Assembly: GCF_016918565.1 (NCBI RefSeq) | Contig: NZ_JAFFQD010000005.1 | Span: 47,833-111,832 of the forward strand | Source of the DNA: Desulfogranum marinum | Lineage (GTDB): Bacteria > Desulfobacterota > Desulfobulbia > Desulfobulbales > Desulfobulbaceae | Length of the DNA stretch: 64,000 bases | Reading direction: 5' to 3' | Shown here: positions 36,133 to 45,308 of the stretch, one piece after another | Numbering within the stretch: position 1 is the stretch's first letter | Layout of the letters: every line of letters starts with the position of its first letter | Position numbers and translations under genes: made by a program | Notes under the pieces: model-generated | Database searches by the model: none | Told to the model about the DNA's origin: nothing | The model's input: only the letters and a program-made list of their open reading frames with translations

Positions 36133-36855
36133 ATGGAACATCCAATATTATTTATTTCGATTATTCTGGAAAAGCTTGGACTTCCGGTGCCGCATACGGT
36201 AACTGGACATGGCTTGCTGGAACAGCTCTGTACACCGTATATGACCTATACCTGGCTGGTCATGGCCTTTCTTATCATCGTGCCGAAGCTGACCATGGGA
36301 AAATTGGAAATGATCCCCGGCAGTGGGCAGAATTTTTGGGAAGTCATGGTCGGTGGTCTGATGGACTTTTTTACCGAAAACCTGGGCGAAGATGGGGCGA
36401 AGATGTTGTTTCCCATGATGGCTACCTTTTTCTTTTATATCATTCTTGCCAACATGATCGGCTTGATTCCCGGTTTCATGTCTCCAACTTCGAATTTGAA
36501 TATCACCCTGGGCATGACCATTATTGTCTGGGTAACGCACCATGTACTTGGATTCAAAACCCATGGGCTCAGCTATTACAAACATTTCATGGGACCAAGT
36601 AAAGCTCTTGCTCCATTTATGTTCTTACTTGAAATCATCAGTAACTTTGCGCGATTGATTTCACTTTCCATGCGTCTTTTTGGAAATATCTTTGCCAAGG
36701 AAGTATTGCTTGCAGTTTTATTCATGCTTGCAGGTGCTTTTTTTGCCCCGCTGCCTATCCTCTGCCTTGGCGTGCTCGTCAGTGTTATCCAGGCTGTGGT
36801 TTTTGTTCTTTTGGCAGTGCTGTATTGCGCAGGTTCTCTGGAACACGCACATTGA
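36133..36855 (+). CDS. atpB: ATP synthase Fo subunit a
   Basis: Inner-membrane stator subunit forming the ion half-channels, 240 residues, 5-6 spans. The essential Arg is in NFARLISLSMRLFGNIFA (about 175-192). The conserved FFFYIILANMIGLIPG and the C-terminal VSVIQAVVFVLLAVLY are present. Only Fo genes are found here; the F1 genes and subunit b must lie elsewhere, as is common in Deltaproteobacteria. Confidence 0.95.
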   Translation: MEHPILFISIILEKLGLPVPHTVTGHGLLEQLCTPYMTYTWLVMAFLIIVPKLTMGKLEMIPGSGQNFWEVMVGGLMDFFTENLGEDGAKMLFPMMATFFFYIILANMIGLIPGFMSPTSNLNITLGMTIIVWVTHHVLGFKTHGLSYYKHFMGPSKALAPFMFLLEIISNFARLISLSMRLFGNIFAKEVLLAVLFMLAGAFFAPLPILCLGVLVSVIQAVVFVLLAVLYCAGSLEHAH

Positions 36856-36924
36856 GTTTGAAGTTTATTTATTGAGTACGAAGAAGGCCAATCATATATT
36901 ATTATCTAATGGAGGATGTTGAAA

Positions 36925-37182
36925 ATGGAACTTGCTATTGCTTTGATTTGTATAGGTGCTGCTTTGAGTATTGGTTTGGCAGGACACGGCGCTGGTGTTG
37001 GTATGGGTAATGGTCTTCGCGGTGCATGTGATGGCGTTGCTCGTAACCCAGAAGCCAAAGGTGCTATCACCACTACCATGATTCTTGGTATGGCTCTTTG
37101 TGAATCTATTGCGATTTACGGTCTTGTTATTGCCTTTATCCTGCTTTATGCGAATCCTTTCAAAGCAGCTCTTGGACTGTAA
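36925..37182 (+). CDS. atpE: ATP synthase Fo subunit c
   Basis: 85-residue hairpin of the rotor ring. GGAGG at 36911-36915 places the start at the ATG 36925; the ATG at 36916 directly abuts the GGAGG and cannot be used. Motifs: GHGAGVGMGNG glycine pattern, the ARNPEAKG polar loop, and ion-binding Glu in ALCESIAIYGLV. The ES-x-x-IY part resembles Na+-type rings, but the position of the Na+-ring Gln is Met and the Thr after ES is Ile, so H+ coupling seems more likely. Confidence 0.96.
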   Translation: MELAIALICIGAALSIGLAGHGAGVGMGNGLRGACDGVARNPEAKGAITTTMILGMALCESIAIYGLVIAFILLYANPFKAALGL

Positions 37183-37210
37183 TTTTACAGATCAAGCAAA
37201 AAAGTAGTCA

Positions 37211-37243
37211 AAAGCTGCGGCATTAAGCCGCAGCTTTTTTTTT
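37211..37243 (+). terminator. Terminator after atpE
   Basis: Perfect 11-bp stem (AAAGCTGCGGC with GCCGCAGCTTT), 5-base loop, followed by a run of T residues. Confidence 0.93.
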
Positions 37244-37259
37244 GGGGTTTGTTTAGCCT

Positions 37260-37985
37260 ATGGAACAATGTATTGTAAACCCGGTTCGGGACAAACGCGA
37301 TCCTGAGCTCCCTCCTCTGGGGATTTTTGCTGTTAATCCTACAGATGCCTTCAATTTTCCTGCTCTAGCCGAAATGTATGGCTTGCAGCAACATTTTCTT
37401 TTTCATTCGAAACTGTATTCCTCTGATCGTTTTTTTCTGGCTGGACCTGCTGTTGGTGCTCCCATGGCAGCAATGTGCCTGGAAAAATGCATTGCCCTTG
37501 GCGCCCGATATGTCATTGTGTATGGATGGTGCGGAGCTGTTTGTGATCTTTTAGCATCAGGCGATGTGTTTCTACCCACCAGCGGGTTCAGCGAGGAAGG
37601 GACCAGTGACCATTATCCAGGAGCCGGTAATTTTGCACCGGATGTCAATTTAATGGGCAACGTTAACAAGGCTCTTTCTCAGGCAGGGTATAACACTAAA
37701 CAAGGTCCTGTGTGGACCATTGATGCTGTTTATCGGGAAACTAAAGCAAAGGTGCGGTATTTTGGCGAACAAGGGGCATTAGGGGTCGATATGGAGTATA
37801 CCGCATTAAGTGCTGTTGCAGCTTTTCGCGGTATAAGCCTGGCTGCAGTGATGTTGGTTTCAGATGAACTGTATCATGAAAAATGGCGACCACAGTTTAA
37901 CAGGAAGACATTTCGCCGAAAAACCAAGCAATTGTTGGCAGATCTCTGTAGGGAAGCCGATGGAGGAGGATTGAAAGATTTATGA
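37260..37985 (+). CDS. Nucleoside phosphorylase (PNP/UDP family)
   Basis: 241-residue protein of the purine/uridine phosphorylase superfamily: GPAVGAPMAAMCLEKCIALGA, YVIVYGWCGAV near the phosphate site, and the conserved VDMEYTALSAVAAFRG (Met-Glu ribose-binding pair). The substrate cannot be fixed from sequence. Its stop overlaps the rimO ATG by four bases (ATGA), so the two are translationally coupled. Confidence 0.9.
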   Translation: MEQCIVNPVRDKRDPELPPLGIFAVNPTDAFNFPALAEMYGLQQHFLFHSKLYSSDRFFLAGPAVGAPMAAMCLEKCIALGARYVIVYGWCGAVCDLLASGDVFLPTSGFSEEGTSDHYPGAGNFAPDVNLMGNVNKALSQAGYNTKQGPVWTIDAVYRETKAKVRYFGEQGALGVDMEYTALSAVAAFRGISLAAVMLVSDELYHEKWRPQFNRKTFRRKTKQLLADLCREADGGGLKDL

Positions 37986-39331
37986 AAAATATACATATTG
38001 TCAGCCTGGGCTGCCCCAAGAACCTGGTGGACACAGAAGTGATGCTTGCCCTGCTTGAAAATGCCGGATACCAGGTGGTTGAGGAGCCGGAGCAGGCAGA
38101 TATACTGCTCGTCAATACCTGTGGTTTCATCCAGCCGGCAGTTGAGGAAGCCGTAGATGAGATTCTTCGTCTTGCTGAGTACAAGCAAAATAACGAAGAG
38201 GTAGTACTTGTGGTTACCGGGTGCATGGTGCAAAGGTATGGTGCACAACTTGCTGAAGAATTACCGGAAGTAGATATATTTCTCGGAGTTGATGAATTTC
38301 CACAGATAGTCAATTTTCTTGAGAATAAACGCCAAGGGGAGAGCATGCTCGCGGTGGGGGACGAATCTTTGTATCTCATGGACGCCTCTGTGCCGCGCAA
38401 GATTTCAACTCCATTTTTCAGAGCGTATTTAAAAATTACCGAGGGGTGCGATAACCACTGTACCTATTGTATGATTCCCTCAATTCGCGGCAGGCTGAGG
38501 AGTCGAACCATTGAGGACCTTACTGCCGAGGCTCAATTGCTGGACAGTAAGGGAGTGAAGGAGCTGACGCTCATTGCCCAGGATCTTACAGCGTATGGTG
38601 ATGACCTGAAAGATGGCGAGACCAATTTAGTCTCGCTTTTGCAGACGTTGGTCAACAAGACGCAAATTCTGTGGTTTCGTTTGCTTTATCTCTATCCGTC
38701 ATCTGTTGATACGTCTCTCCTTCAGCTGATGGCGGCGCAGCCGCGTATTGTCCCCTATCTTGATATACCTTTTCAGCATGTGAGCGATAGGGTCCTGAAA
38801 CGGATGAATAGGCGCTATGGTTTGGCCACACTTGATGACCTGGTCTCCCGGATACGTTCTTTCGTTCCTGAATGCGCCCTGCGTACTACTATCATGGTAG
38901 GTTTTCCTGGTGAAACAGAGGAAGACGTGGACATTTTAACCCAAGCTTTGCAAAAATGGCAATTGGACCATGTAGGGGTGTTCCAGTATCAAGACGAAGA
39001 AGGAAGCATTGCCGCCAATTTTGCTGATAAGGTCCAGGAAGAGGAAAAGGCAAAAAGATACGCCCAGGTAATGAGTCTGCAGGCAACAATAAACAAAGAG
39101 CGTCAACAGCGCTTTGTCGACAAAATAGAACCGGTTTTAATCGAAGGTGTGAGCCGTGAGAGTGACTTGCTGCTAGAAGGCCGCACCAGATTTCAGGCAC
39201 CTGATATTGACGGCTGCGTGTATATAACCAGCGGTCAAGTAAACCCGGGGGATATTGTGCCTGTACGTATCAGCGAAGCGCACATCTACGACTTAGTTGG
39301 GGAAGTGGTCCCTGTTAAATCGATGGAATAG
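37982..39331 (+). CDS. rimO: Ribosomal protein S12 methylthiotransferase RimO
   Basis: Radical-SAM enzyme that adds a methylthio group to Asp of ribosomal protein S12. 449 residues. The N-terminal UPF0004 domain carries C11, C47 and C81 for the second [4Fe-4S] cluster; the radical SAM motif is CDNHCTYC (C156, C160, C163); the C-terminal TRAM domain begins about residue 375. SLGCPKNLVDTE at the start is diagnostic for RimO rather than MiaB. Confidence 0.96.
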   Translation: MKNIHIVSLGCPKNLVDTEVMLALLENAGYQVVEEPEQADILLVNTCGFIQPAVEEAVDEILRLAEYKQNNEEVVLVVTGCMVQRYGAQLAEELPEVDIFLGVDEFPQIVNFLENKRQGESMLAVGDESLYLMDASVPRKISTPFFRAYLKITEGCDNHCTYCMIPSIRGRLRSRTIEDLTAEAQLLDSKGVKELTLIAQDLTAYGDDLKDGETNLVSLLQTLVNKTQILWFRLLYLYPSSVDTSLLQLMAAQPRIVPYLDIPFQHVSDRVLKRMNRRYGLATLDDLVSRIRSFVPECALRTTIMVGFPGETEEDVDILTQALQKWQLDHVGVFQYQDEEGSIAANFADKVQEEEKAKRYAQVMSLQATINKERQQRFVDKIEPVLIEGVSRESDLLLEGRTRFQAPDIDGCVYITSGQVNPGDIVPVRISEAHIYDLVGEVVPVKSME

Positions 39332-39355
39332 AACGTTTAATGCTGCCCGTAGCGG

Positions 39356-39640
39356 CTAGTCTTTGGGTTTGTTAACCTGCTCTCTCAAATCTTTGCCAAC
39401 CTTGAAAAATGGCAATTTTTTGGGAGAGACCTTAATTTTTTCTCCGGTTTTGGGATTCCTTCCGGTGTAAGATTCGTACTCTTTTACCACAAAACTCCCA
39501 AATCCACGAATTTCTATGGACTCACCACGGGCAAGAGCATCACTCATGGTATCAATTATAGTGTTGGTAATGGAAGCAGCTTCGCGAATTGGAATATCCA
39601 TTTCTTCTGCCAATGCTTCGATCAGTTCGGATTTATTCAT
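39356..39640 (-). CDS. HU/IHF-family DNA-binding protein
   Basis: 94-residue nucleoid protein. From the ATG at 39640, which has GGGGAG at good spacing, it starts MNKSELIEALAEEMDI. The beta-arm and signature segment GFGSFVVKEYESYTGRNPKTGE is present. The longer frame to 39694 has no ribosome site. It may be HU or an IHF subunit; sequence alone does not decide. Confidence 0.93.
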   Translation of the reverse strand: MNKSELIEALAEEMDIPIREAASITNTIIDTMSDALARGESIEIRGFGSFVVKEYESYTGRNPKTGEKIKVSPKKLPFFKVGKDLREQVNKPKD

Positions 39641-39747
39641 TTCTGTCTCCCCTGTCCGTCGGTAACGTATCTGGATAAAAGCCTCCCTACTCAAATGTTT
39701 GGGAGAAAAATGTAAAACAGGAACTACTATTAGAAAGCTATAAAAAC

Positions 39748-40518
39748 TTAAGCAGGTATGTTTTTGATTGTAAAGGGAATTTTTCCTAAAAATAGCTTTT
39801 TTAGATCATTTTTTGTCAAAGTACGATATTTTCCACTGGAAAGTGTTCCTAATTGAAGATTTCCGTAGGCGGTTCGTTTCAAATGCAGGACTGGATGACC
39901 GATTGCTTGAAACATTTTACGAACTTGCCGTTTTTTCCCTTCATGAATTATAATCTCTATTTTGGATCGTGAACGGGATTTTACTAAAAATCGTAATTGT
40001 GCCGGATAGGTTTTCTGCCCATCAATGAGTATACCCTTTGCCAAACGCTGCATGCCGGCCGCAGATGGCATGCCTTTGACCGTTGCCTCATATGTTTTGT
40101 TAATTTCATAACGTGGGTGAAGGACGTAGTTGCCAAGGGCGCCGTCATTGGTCATCAACAGGGCGCCCTCAGTGTCCAGGTCAAGGCGACCGACGGGAAA
40201 GAGTCGCGCATTAATTTCAGGAAGCAAGTCTGTGACAATGGGACGTCCCTGCGGATCGGAGAGGGTCGTTACATATCCTGCCGGTTTATTGAGCAGTAAG
40301 TAGATTTTTTTTTCAAGATTGATAGGGTTGCCGTCAAAGGTTATACGGTCTTTTTCCGGATCTACCTTATAGCCCATGTGGGTTACAACCTGATCGTTGA
40401 CCCGTACCCGTCCTCTGGCGATAAGCTCTTCGGCGCCTCTTCGAGAGGCGATACCCGCCTGAGCTATGATTTTTTGGAGTCGTTCCATACGTTGATGTAA
40501 TTGTCCTTCCACAGCCAT
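39748..40518 (-). CDS. rluB: 23S rRNA/ribosomal large-subunit pseudouridine synthase (RluB/RsuA family)
   Basis: 256 residues: an N-terminal S4 RNA-binding domain (RLQKIIAQAGIASRRGAEELI..G.V.VN) and the catalytic domain with GRLDLDTEGALLMTNDG carrying the catalytic Asp, followed by KTYEATVKG and EGKKRQVRKMFQAIGHPVL. Most like RluB, which modifies 23S rRNA U2605. The start may be the internal ATG at 40488. Confidence 0.93.
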   Translation of the reverse strand: MAVEGQLHQRMERLQKIIAQAGIASRRGAEELIARGRVRVNDQVVTHMGYKVDPEKDRITFDGNPINLEKKIYLLLNKPAGYVTTLSDPQGRPIVTDLLPEINARLFPVGRLDLDTEGALLMTNDGALGNYVLHPRYEINKTYEATVKGMPSAAGMQRLAKGILIDGQKTYPAQLRFLVKSRSRSKIEIIIHEGKKRQVRKMFQAIGHPVLHLKRTAYGNLQLGTLSSGKYRTLTKNDLKKLFLGKIPFTIKNIPA

Positions 40519-40646
40519 GATGTAAGCAGAGGCTAACCAGGGGCTGAGGCAATGTTTTCTGTATCTACCTGTTATTATAATACCGAAATAACGATTTATC
40601 TGTAACGTAATGGTATAATAGAGGAAATTTTTTCGTCAACCAGCGC

Positions 40647-40850
40647 CTATGTGGCGGGATCAACCTCAAGCACATCCGTATACCAGGGCTTCATTCTGCA
40701 GTCAAAGACAACAGGCGGTTCCAAACCGACGTGAAAACGTTGTCCTGTTTGTCCTCCGGCATGGGACATTAGCAAGGGCAGAGTTATGTCTGCTTGGAGA
40801 TCAATGACGATGATGGGGATCGTCGAGCAAAAGGCTGTGATATTCTTCAT
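40647..40850 (-). CDS. Small hypothetical protein
   Basis: 67-codon frame with a convincing C-terminal half (FHVGLEPPVVFDCRMKPWYTDV). It overlaps the end of the preceding 71-residue gene by 50 bases if the first ATG is used; a later start is likely but no ATG is available. No family recognised. It might instead be a decayed or frameshifted C-terminal part of the upstream gene. Confidence 0.4.
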   Translation of the reverse strand: MKNITAFCSTIPIIVIDLQADITLPLLMSHAGGQTGQRFHVGLEPPVVFDCRMKPWYTDVLEVDPAT

Positions 40851-41016
40851 CGGAAAGATGATTGCGCATTATCCCCATGAGCTGTTCGACGAGTTGGTTA
40901 ATTTCATCATCGGTCATGCGAGGTACAAGTACATCGGTGAGTTTTCGTTTTGAAAAATGTTCCAATAATTCCTGGAGAGATTTTTCATCTGTAGCACGGT
41001 TAAGGCCAAACAGCAT
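40801..41016 (-). CDS. Small hypothetical protein, 71 residues
   Basis: An acidic, helical small protein (MLFGLNRATDEKSLQELLEH, later MTDDEINQLVEQLMGIMRNHLSDEEYHSLLLDD, ending in a His-rich DDPHHRH tail). It lies 33 bp after the YjbQ gene in the same direction, so it is probably in that operon. The His/Asp tail could bind metal; no known family. Confidence 0.6.
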   Translation of the reverse strand: MLFGLNRATDEKSLQELLEHFSKRKLTDVLVPRMTDDEINQLVEQLMGIMRNHLSDEEYHSLLLDDPHHRH

Positions 41017-41049
41017 GGAATACCCTTGAAGATAAAAGAAACGGCTGTA

Positions 41050-41451
41050 TCAGCCAGGCAGAATCTGCCAAGTGAGTTTACGCTGACGAGGTCCATCGAA
41101 TTCACAGAAAAAAATGCGTTGCCAGGTGCCGAGTTGCAGCTGCCCCTGAGCAATGAAGATGGTGACGGAACTGCCTGTCAGGGTTGCCATAACATGGGAG
41201 GGTGAATTTCCCTCCCTGTGTTTATATGGATAATCAAGGGGAACAATCCGACGCATGGCGCCAATGATGTCGTCCTGCACGTCAGGATCAGCCCCTTCAT
41301 TGATAGTGACTCCGGCGGTTGTGTGTGGATTAAAGACAGTACATAAACCTTGGGTAATGCTTTGTTCTGTTACGATGTCCTGCAACCGCCTGGTCACATC
41401 GATAAGTTCCATGGGTGAGCGTGTTGCCACACCAAATTTTCCGGATAACAT
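41050..41451 (-). CDS. YjbQ family protein (UPF0047)
   Basis: Conserved family annotated as secondary thiamine-phosphate synthase; about 134 residues from the ATG at 41451. Hallmarks: TAGVTINEGADPDVQDD with metal-binding residues, the HREGNSPSHVMATLTGSSVTIFIAQGQLQLGTWQRIFFCEFDGPR region with His and Glu. The frame is open further upstream but would run into the preceding lipoprotein gene. Physiological role is uncertain. Confidence 0.92.
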   Translation of the reverse strand: MLSGKFGVATRSPMELIDVTRRLQDIVTEQSITQGLCTVFNPHTTAGVTINEGADPDVQDDIIGAMRRIVPLDYPYKHREGNSPSHVMATLTGSSVTIFIAQGQLQLGTWQRIFFCEFDGPRQRKLTWQILPG

Positions 41452-41467
41452 GTGGTGTGACTCGTTG

Positions 41468-41911
41468 TTATTGTAACTGCCACTGGCCGTTGGCATCACG
41501 ACAGGCTGTGGTGTAGGTCTTTTGGCTTTTCCCGTCAATAATTGCATTTATTTCCGCTTTTCTGCAGACTTGGTTAGTCGTCGGGTTCTGGAACGCAGGC
41601 TGTGGCGTGACGGCATACTGGTTGCCGCTGTCAGGGTTAACCCAAGATGAACGTTGATTGGAAACTCCGCGTTCGTAGACATGGTTTAACTGCTGTTTGT
41701 CGTATTTGTCCATTTCATTACCAACGATATAGCCGAGCATGGTTCCCACAGCAGCACCAATTAAGGTAGCCTCGGTGTTATGGCCGATCATCTGCCCGAT
41801 GAGGGCGCCTCCGGCCGCACCGCCTACAGCGCCGGTTTGGGCCTTGTTCATATTTGCACAACCCGATACCAGTGCCAGCAGGATAATTGCGGTAATTGTC
41901 ATATTTCTCAT
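41468..41911 (-). CDS. Glycine-zipper 2TM lipoprotein
   Basis: 147 residues. Signal peptide with lipobox LVSGC (Cys about residue 18), then two glycine-zipper helices (GAVGGAAGGALIGQMIG and LIGAAVGTMLGYIVG, about 27-65), and a soluble C-terminal domain with a YAVTPQPAF and CRDANGQWQL ending, as in the SlyB/Rickettsia 17-kDa surface-antigen group. The start overlaps the rmuC stop by four bases. Likely in the outer-membrane/periplasm. Confidence 0.88.
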   Translation of the reverse strand: MRNMTITAIILLALVSGCANMNKAQTGAVGGAAGGALIGQMIGHNTEATLIGAAVGTMLGYIVGNEMDKYDKQQLNHVYERGVSNQRSSWVNPDSGNQYAVTPQPAFQNPTTNQVCRKAEINAIIDGKSQKTYTTACRDANGQWQLQ

Positions 41912-43263
41912 GATATTTCTCCTTGTGAACGTGTTGTCTGTTTGAGAGCTTCTGTTAATTCTCTATCAGTTTGTACACCCAGTTCCTTGAGGTACTCAGC
42001 TCTTTTTATCAGGTTGCCGTTGCCGCTGCTCAGTCTTTTTTTAGCCAGATGCCAAGCCTGCTGCGACTGGTGTAAACGTGTCCCTATTTCTTCAAAGGTT
42101 TCAATAAAGCCTACAAATTTATCATAAAGATTCCCAGCCTGTTTGGCAATGATTAAACCGTTTCGGTTTTGTTCATCCAGGCGCCATAGGTGTTGTATGG
42201 TCCGCAGTATAGCCAGTAAGGTTGAGGGGCTGCATAAGACAACCTGTTTGCGCATGGATCGGGAAAGGATTTCCGGATCGTTTTCCAGTGTCTTTTGAAA
42301 TGCGGTTTCAATCGGGATGAAAAGCAGCACGAAATCCATACTGCTGACACCTTTAAGTTGGTGGTATTGTTTAGATGAGAGCGATGTAACGTGGCGTTTA
42401 ACGGAATCAAGGTGCCTTAATTCGTATTTTCGGCGTCGCTTTTCATCGTTTTCGCTATGTGCTTGGGTAAAGGCCTTTAAAGAGACCTTGGCATCAATGA
42501 TAACGTCTCGTTTTCCAGGGAGGTGGACAATCACATCCGGTTGGCGTTTTGATCCTGATTCGGTATGCAAACTGACTTGGGTTGTATACTCCACGCCCTT
42601 GCGCAGGCCTGATTCTTCTAGTATTTTTTCCAGGACCATTTCACCCCATTGGCCCTGTAGCTTATTTTTTCCCTGGAGCGCCTCGGTCAGGTTAACGGCA
42701 TCGTTACTGAGACGTTCGTTGAGTTGGCGGAGGTGCTGTATTTCGGTGGTGATGGCTACCCTGTCCCGTGTCTCACGGTCATATACATCATCAACTTTAT
42801 GCTGGAACTCCTGGAGCTGCTTGTGAAAAGGAGAGAGGAGCAGCTTGAGTGTTGATTCGTGCTGATGATTTATGAGTGAACTCTTTTCGGTCAGGATTTC
42901 ACTGGCCAGGAGCTCAAACCTTTGTTCAACCTGCCTCTGCGTTGCTGCCAGCAACAGTTCACGTTCTTCAAGCTGATTTGCCATACCGGAACACCTAGCC
43001 CGAAGTCCTGCATTGTCACGACCAAGTGTTTCGTGCTCCTGACGAAGGATATCACGCTCCTGACGTAATCTGTCGATGAGTAGCTGTTGTTGTTCCGTGT
43101 CCTGAGAGAGCCTGTCAAACCGTATCTGAGTGACCAGGAATTGTCTGCGTATTCTCCCTACAAACAGTAATACCAGAAAGGGGGTGAGGAGTAGGCCGCA
43201 TCCCAAGCCTATGCTCATGGCAACAGGGTCTAGCTGTTGGAAAAAATATTGAATGTGGGTCAC
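41908..43263 (-). CDS. rmuC: DNA recombination protein RmuC
   Basis: 451 residues: one N-terminal membrane span (about 15-35), a long coiled coil (40-200), and the RmuC nuclease-like core (QGQWGEMVLEKILEESGLRKG, RQPDVIVHLPGKRDVIIDAKVSLKAF, about 205-385). RmuC limits recombination at inverted repeats. Coupled to the lipoprotein gene by a 4-base overlap. Confidence 0.95.
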   Translation of the reverse strand: MTHIQYFFQQLDPVAMSIGLGCGLLLTPFLVLLFVGRIRRQFLVTQIRFDRLSQDTEQQQLLIDRLRQERDILRQEHETLGRDNAGLRARCSGMANQLEERELLLAATQRQVEQRFELLASEILTEKSSLINHQHESTLKLLLSPFHKQLQEFQHKVDDVYDRETRDRVAITTEIQHLRQLNERLSNDAVNLTEALQGKNKLQGQWGEMVLEKILEESGLRKGVEYTTQVSLHTESGSKRQPDVIVHLPGKRDVIIDAKVSLKAFTQAHSENDEKRRRKYELRHLDSVKRHVTSLSSKQYHQLKGVSSMDFVLLFIPIETAFQKTLENDPEILSRSMRKQVVLCSPSTLLAILRTIQHLWRLDEQNRNGLIIAKQAGNLYDKFVGFIETFEEIGTRLHQSQQAWHLAKKRLSSGNGNLIKRAEYLKELGVQTDRELTEALKQTTRSQGEIS

Positions 43264-43291
43264 CGGCGAAATACAGGGCTGTCAGATACTA

Positions 43292-43597
43292 TCACGTAAG
43301 CCTGCGCTTAAGTAGACGCAGTTCTTCAAGCTCTTCAATCAAATCAAGTACCAATGCGCATCCCGGCAGGTTGATTTGCAAGTCTTTTTGCAGTCGCACT
43401 GCAGTCTGCACCCGTATGATTTCAATGGTTGTAAAATGCCATTTCGTGGGGGACAAACCTTGGGGTGAGATAACCCCCTCCTCTACCATTTCATGAATCT
43501 GTTCTGCCGTTACTCCGCATAAACGACAGATTTCCGCCAGGGAGCATTCTATTTCTTCGTTGAGCACGGTGCCTTGTAAATATTGAGTATCTCCCAT
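43292..43597 (-). CDS. cbpM: Chaperone modulator CbpM
   Basis: 101-residue MerR-like helix-turn-helix protein that binds and inhibits the DnaJ homologue CbpA. The motif LAEICRLCGVTAEQIHEMVEEGVISP is visible and is followed by a helical RLQKDLQINLPGCALVLDLIEELEELR. Placed one base after cbpA, the usual order. Confidence 0.88.
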   Translation of the reverse strand: MGDTQYLQGTVLNEEIECSLAEICRLCGVTAEQIHEMVEEGVISPQGLSPTKWHFTTIEIIRVQTAVRLQKDLQINLPGCALVLDLIEELEELRLLKRRLT

Positions 43598-43598
43598 G

Positions 43599-44549
43599 TC
43601 AGGCCCCCATTTTTTGACGAGGATTTACGGGCATGAGTTTGGCCATGGTCGTATAGAGTTGTTTTTGCTCATCTGTTACTGCTTCCGGTACCACCACTCT
43701 CAAGGTAACTATTTGATCACCTTTTTGGCGTTCAGTGCACAATCCTTTTCCTCTGAGGCGTAATTTTTTTCCGCCCTGTGAACCTTTTGGAATCTTGAGG
43801 GTTACATTGCCGGCAAGGGTAGGCACTGTCACCGATGCACCCAGGGCGGCTTCCCAAGGAGTAATGGGCAGCGTCATGTGAATATCTCGTTTCTCTGCGT
43901 GAAAAAGGTCGTCTTCCTGAAAGGCAATATCAAGGTAAAGATCGCCTGCCGGACTGCCTCCAACTCCTGGGAGACCTTGGCCTTCAAGCCGGATTCGCTG
44001 TCCCTCAATGATACCTTTGGGGATAGCGACATGAAGGGTGTGCGGGGTTGTTATGACGTGGCCTTGGTTATCAACAACTGGTCTGTTCAGCGTCAGGGTC
44101 TGCTTGGTCCCATGAAAGGCATCTCGGAGGTTGAGCATAACTTTGGCATGCTGATCCTCCCCTTTCATGCGGAAGGTTGTGTGATGTCGTTGCCTGCCAT
44201 CAAATTGAGCACGGCCAAACAGGGTCTCAAAAAAATCACTGAACCCTGTAGGGTCGGCCCCTGTATATCCCGTACCACCAAATTGGAAGCCTGCATCCCA
44301 GTGAGGGGGCGGTTCAAAGTCCTGTCCGTTTTGCCAGTGACTGCCGAATTTGTCGTAGGCTGTTCGTTTTTCAGGATCTTTAAGCACCTCATATGCCTCG
44401 CCGATTTCTTTGAATTTTTTTTCGGCTTCAGGCGACTTGTTGACATCAGGATGGAATTTTCGCGCACCTTTCCTGTATGCCTGCTTGATTTGCTCCTGAG
44501 TAGCATCGCGAGAGACGTTCAGTATCTGATAGTAATCTTTGTATTCCAT
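43599..44549 (-). CDS. cbpA: DnaJ-class curved-DNA-binding co-chaperone CbpA
   Basis: 316 residues. The J domain (residues 1-70) has the HPD motif in ARKFHPDVNKSPEAEKKFKEI, followed by a Gly/Phe-rich linker (75-125) and a CTD with no zinc finger, as in CbpA: ITPWEAALGASVTVPTLAGNVTLKIPKGSQGGKKLRLRGKGL. Stimulates DnaK. Forms the cbpA-cbpM pair. Confidence 0.95.
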   Translation of the reverse strand: MEYKDYYQILNVSRDATQEQIKQAYRKGARKFHPDVNKSPEAEKKFKEIGEAYEVLKDPEKRTAYDKFGSHWQNGQDFEPPPHWDAGFQFGGTGYTGADPTGFSDFFETLFGRAQFDGRQRHHTTFRMKGEDQHAKVMLNLRDAFHGTKQTLTLNRPVVDNQGHVITTPHTLHVAIPKGIIEGQRIRLEGQGLPGVGGSPAGDLYLDIAFQEDDLFHAEKRDIHMTLPITPWEAALGASVTVPTLAGNVTLKIPKGSQGGKKLRLRGKGLCTERQKGDQIVTLRVVVPEAVTDEQKQLYTTMAKLMPVNPRQKMGA

Positions 44550-44684
44550 AGGCTATCTTATTTGAATCTTGAAAAAATCTCAGTTAACAATACACTAAGA
44601 GCACCCTTGAAAAAAGAAAAGAAAAAAATAACGGCATTTTGCTATTGATGACTCTCTCTGCTTTCCTTTATGCTGAAAGTGATT

Positions 44685-45224
44685 ATGGAAAAAATAATGC
44701 AAAGTATCCTATTGACCGGATTTCGTGCCACTGGTAAGTCGTTGATCGGCCGGCTCCTCGCAGAACGACTTGGGTATCGCTTTGTCGATACTGACCATGA
44801 GCTCTGTCGTCGTACGAAGCAATCGGTGGAAGAAATTGTTGCAGAGCGGGGATGGCAGGGCTTTAGGATGCTTGAACGTGCCCTGTTGCAGGAAATGGCA
44901 GGGCAACAAAAGATAGTGCTTGCTGTTGGCGGCGGAGCAATTGAGCATGAGGATATCTGGCAACTTTTACGAGCACATTACTTTATCATTTGGTTGCAGG
45001 CAGACAAAAAGACCATCCTCAGCCGTATGGCAGCAGATGATAAGACCAGTACGCAACGTCCTGCCTTGACCTCGCAAAATTTAGAGGATGAAATAGAAGA
45101 GATTCTTGCCCGGCGTTCTCCTTTATATGCATCCGGCTCTGACATGGCAGTTGATACCGCAACCGGGACGCCAAAGCAGCTTGTGGAGCAAATACTTTCC
45201 ACTCTGGTTAAGGTCTCTGCATGA
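44685..45224 (+). CDS. aroK: Shikimate kinase
   Basis: Phosphorylates shikimate in aromatic amino-acid synthesis. P-loop FRATGKS, shikimate-binding FVDTDHEL, Arg in GFRMLERALL, the AVGGGAI motif and the lid with STQRPALTS. About 179 residues. Start choice is open among ATGs at 44670, 44685 and 44697. Stands 84 bp before glgA. Confidence 0.93.
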   Translation: MEKIMQSILLTGFRATGKSLIGRLLAERLGYRFVDTDHELCRRTKQSVEEIVAERGWQGFRMLERALLQEMAGQQKIVLAVGGGAIEHEDIWQLLRAHYFIIWLQADKKTILSRMAADDKTSTQRPALTSQNLEDEIEEILARRSPLYASGSDMAVDTATGTPKQLVEQILSTLVKVSA

Positions 45225-45308
45225 CTTTTTGTGGCTTTTTCGCCTTTATTTTCAACGGTTATCCAGCAATGAAAGTAGATGGTAACCAACACTTGATCGA
45301 GAACTCCT

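Noticed and set aside
36925..37182. Na+-specific c-ring
   Set aside because: Only part of the Na+ signature is present; the Gln and Thr ligands are replaced by Met and Ile.
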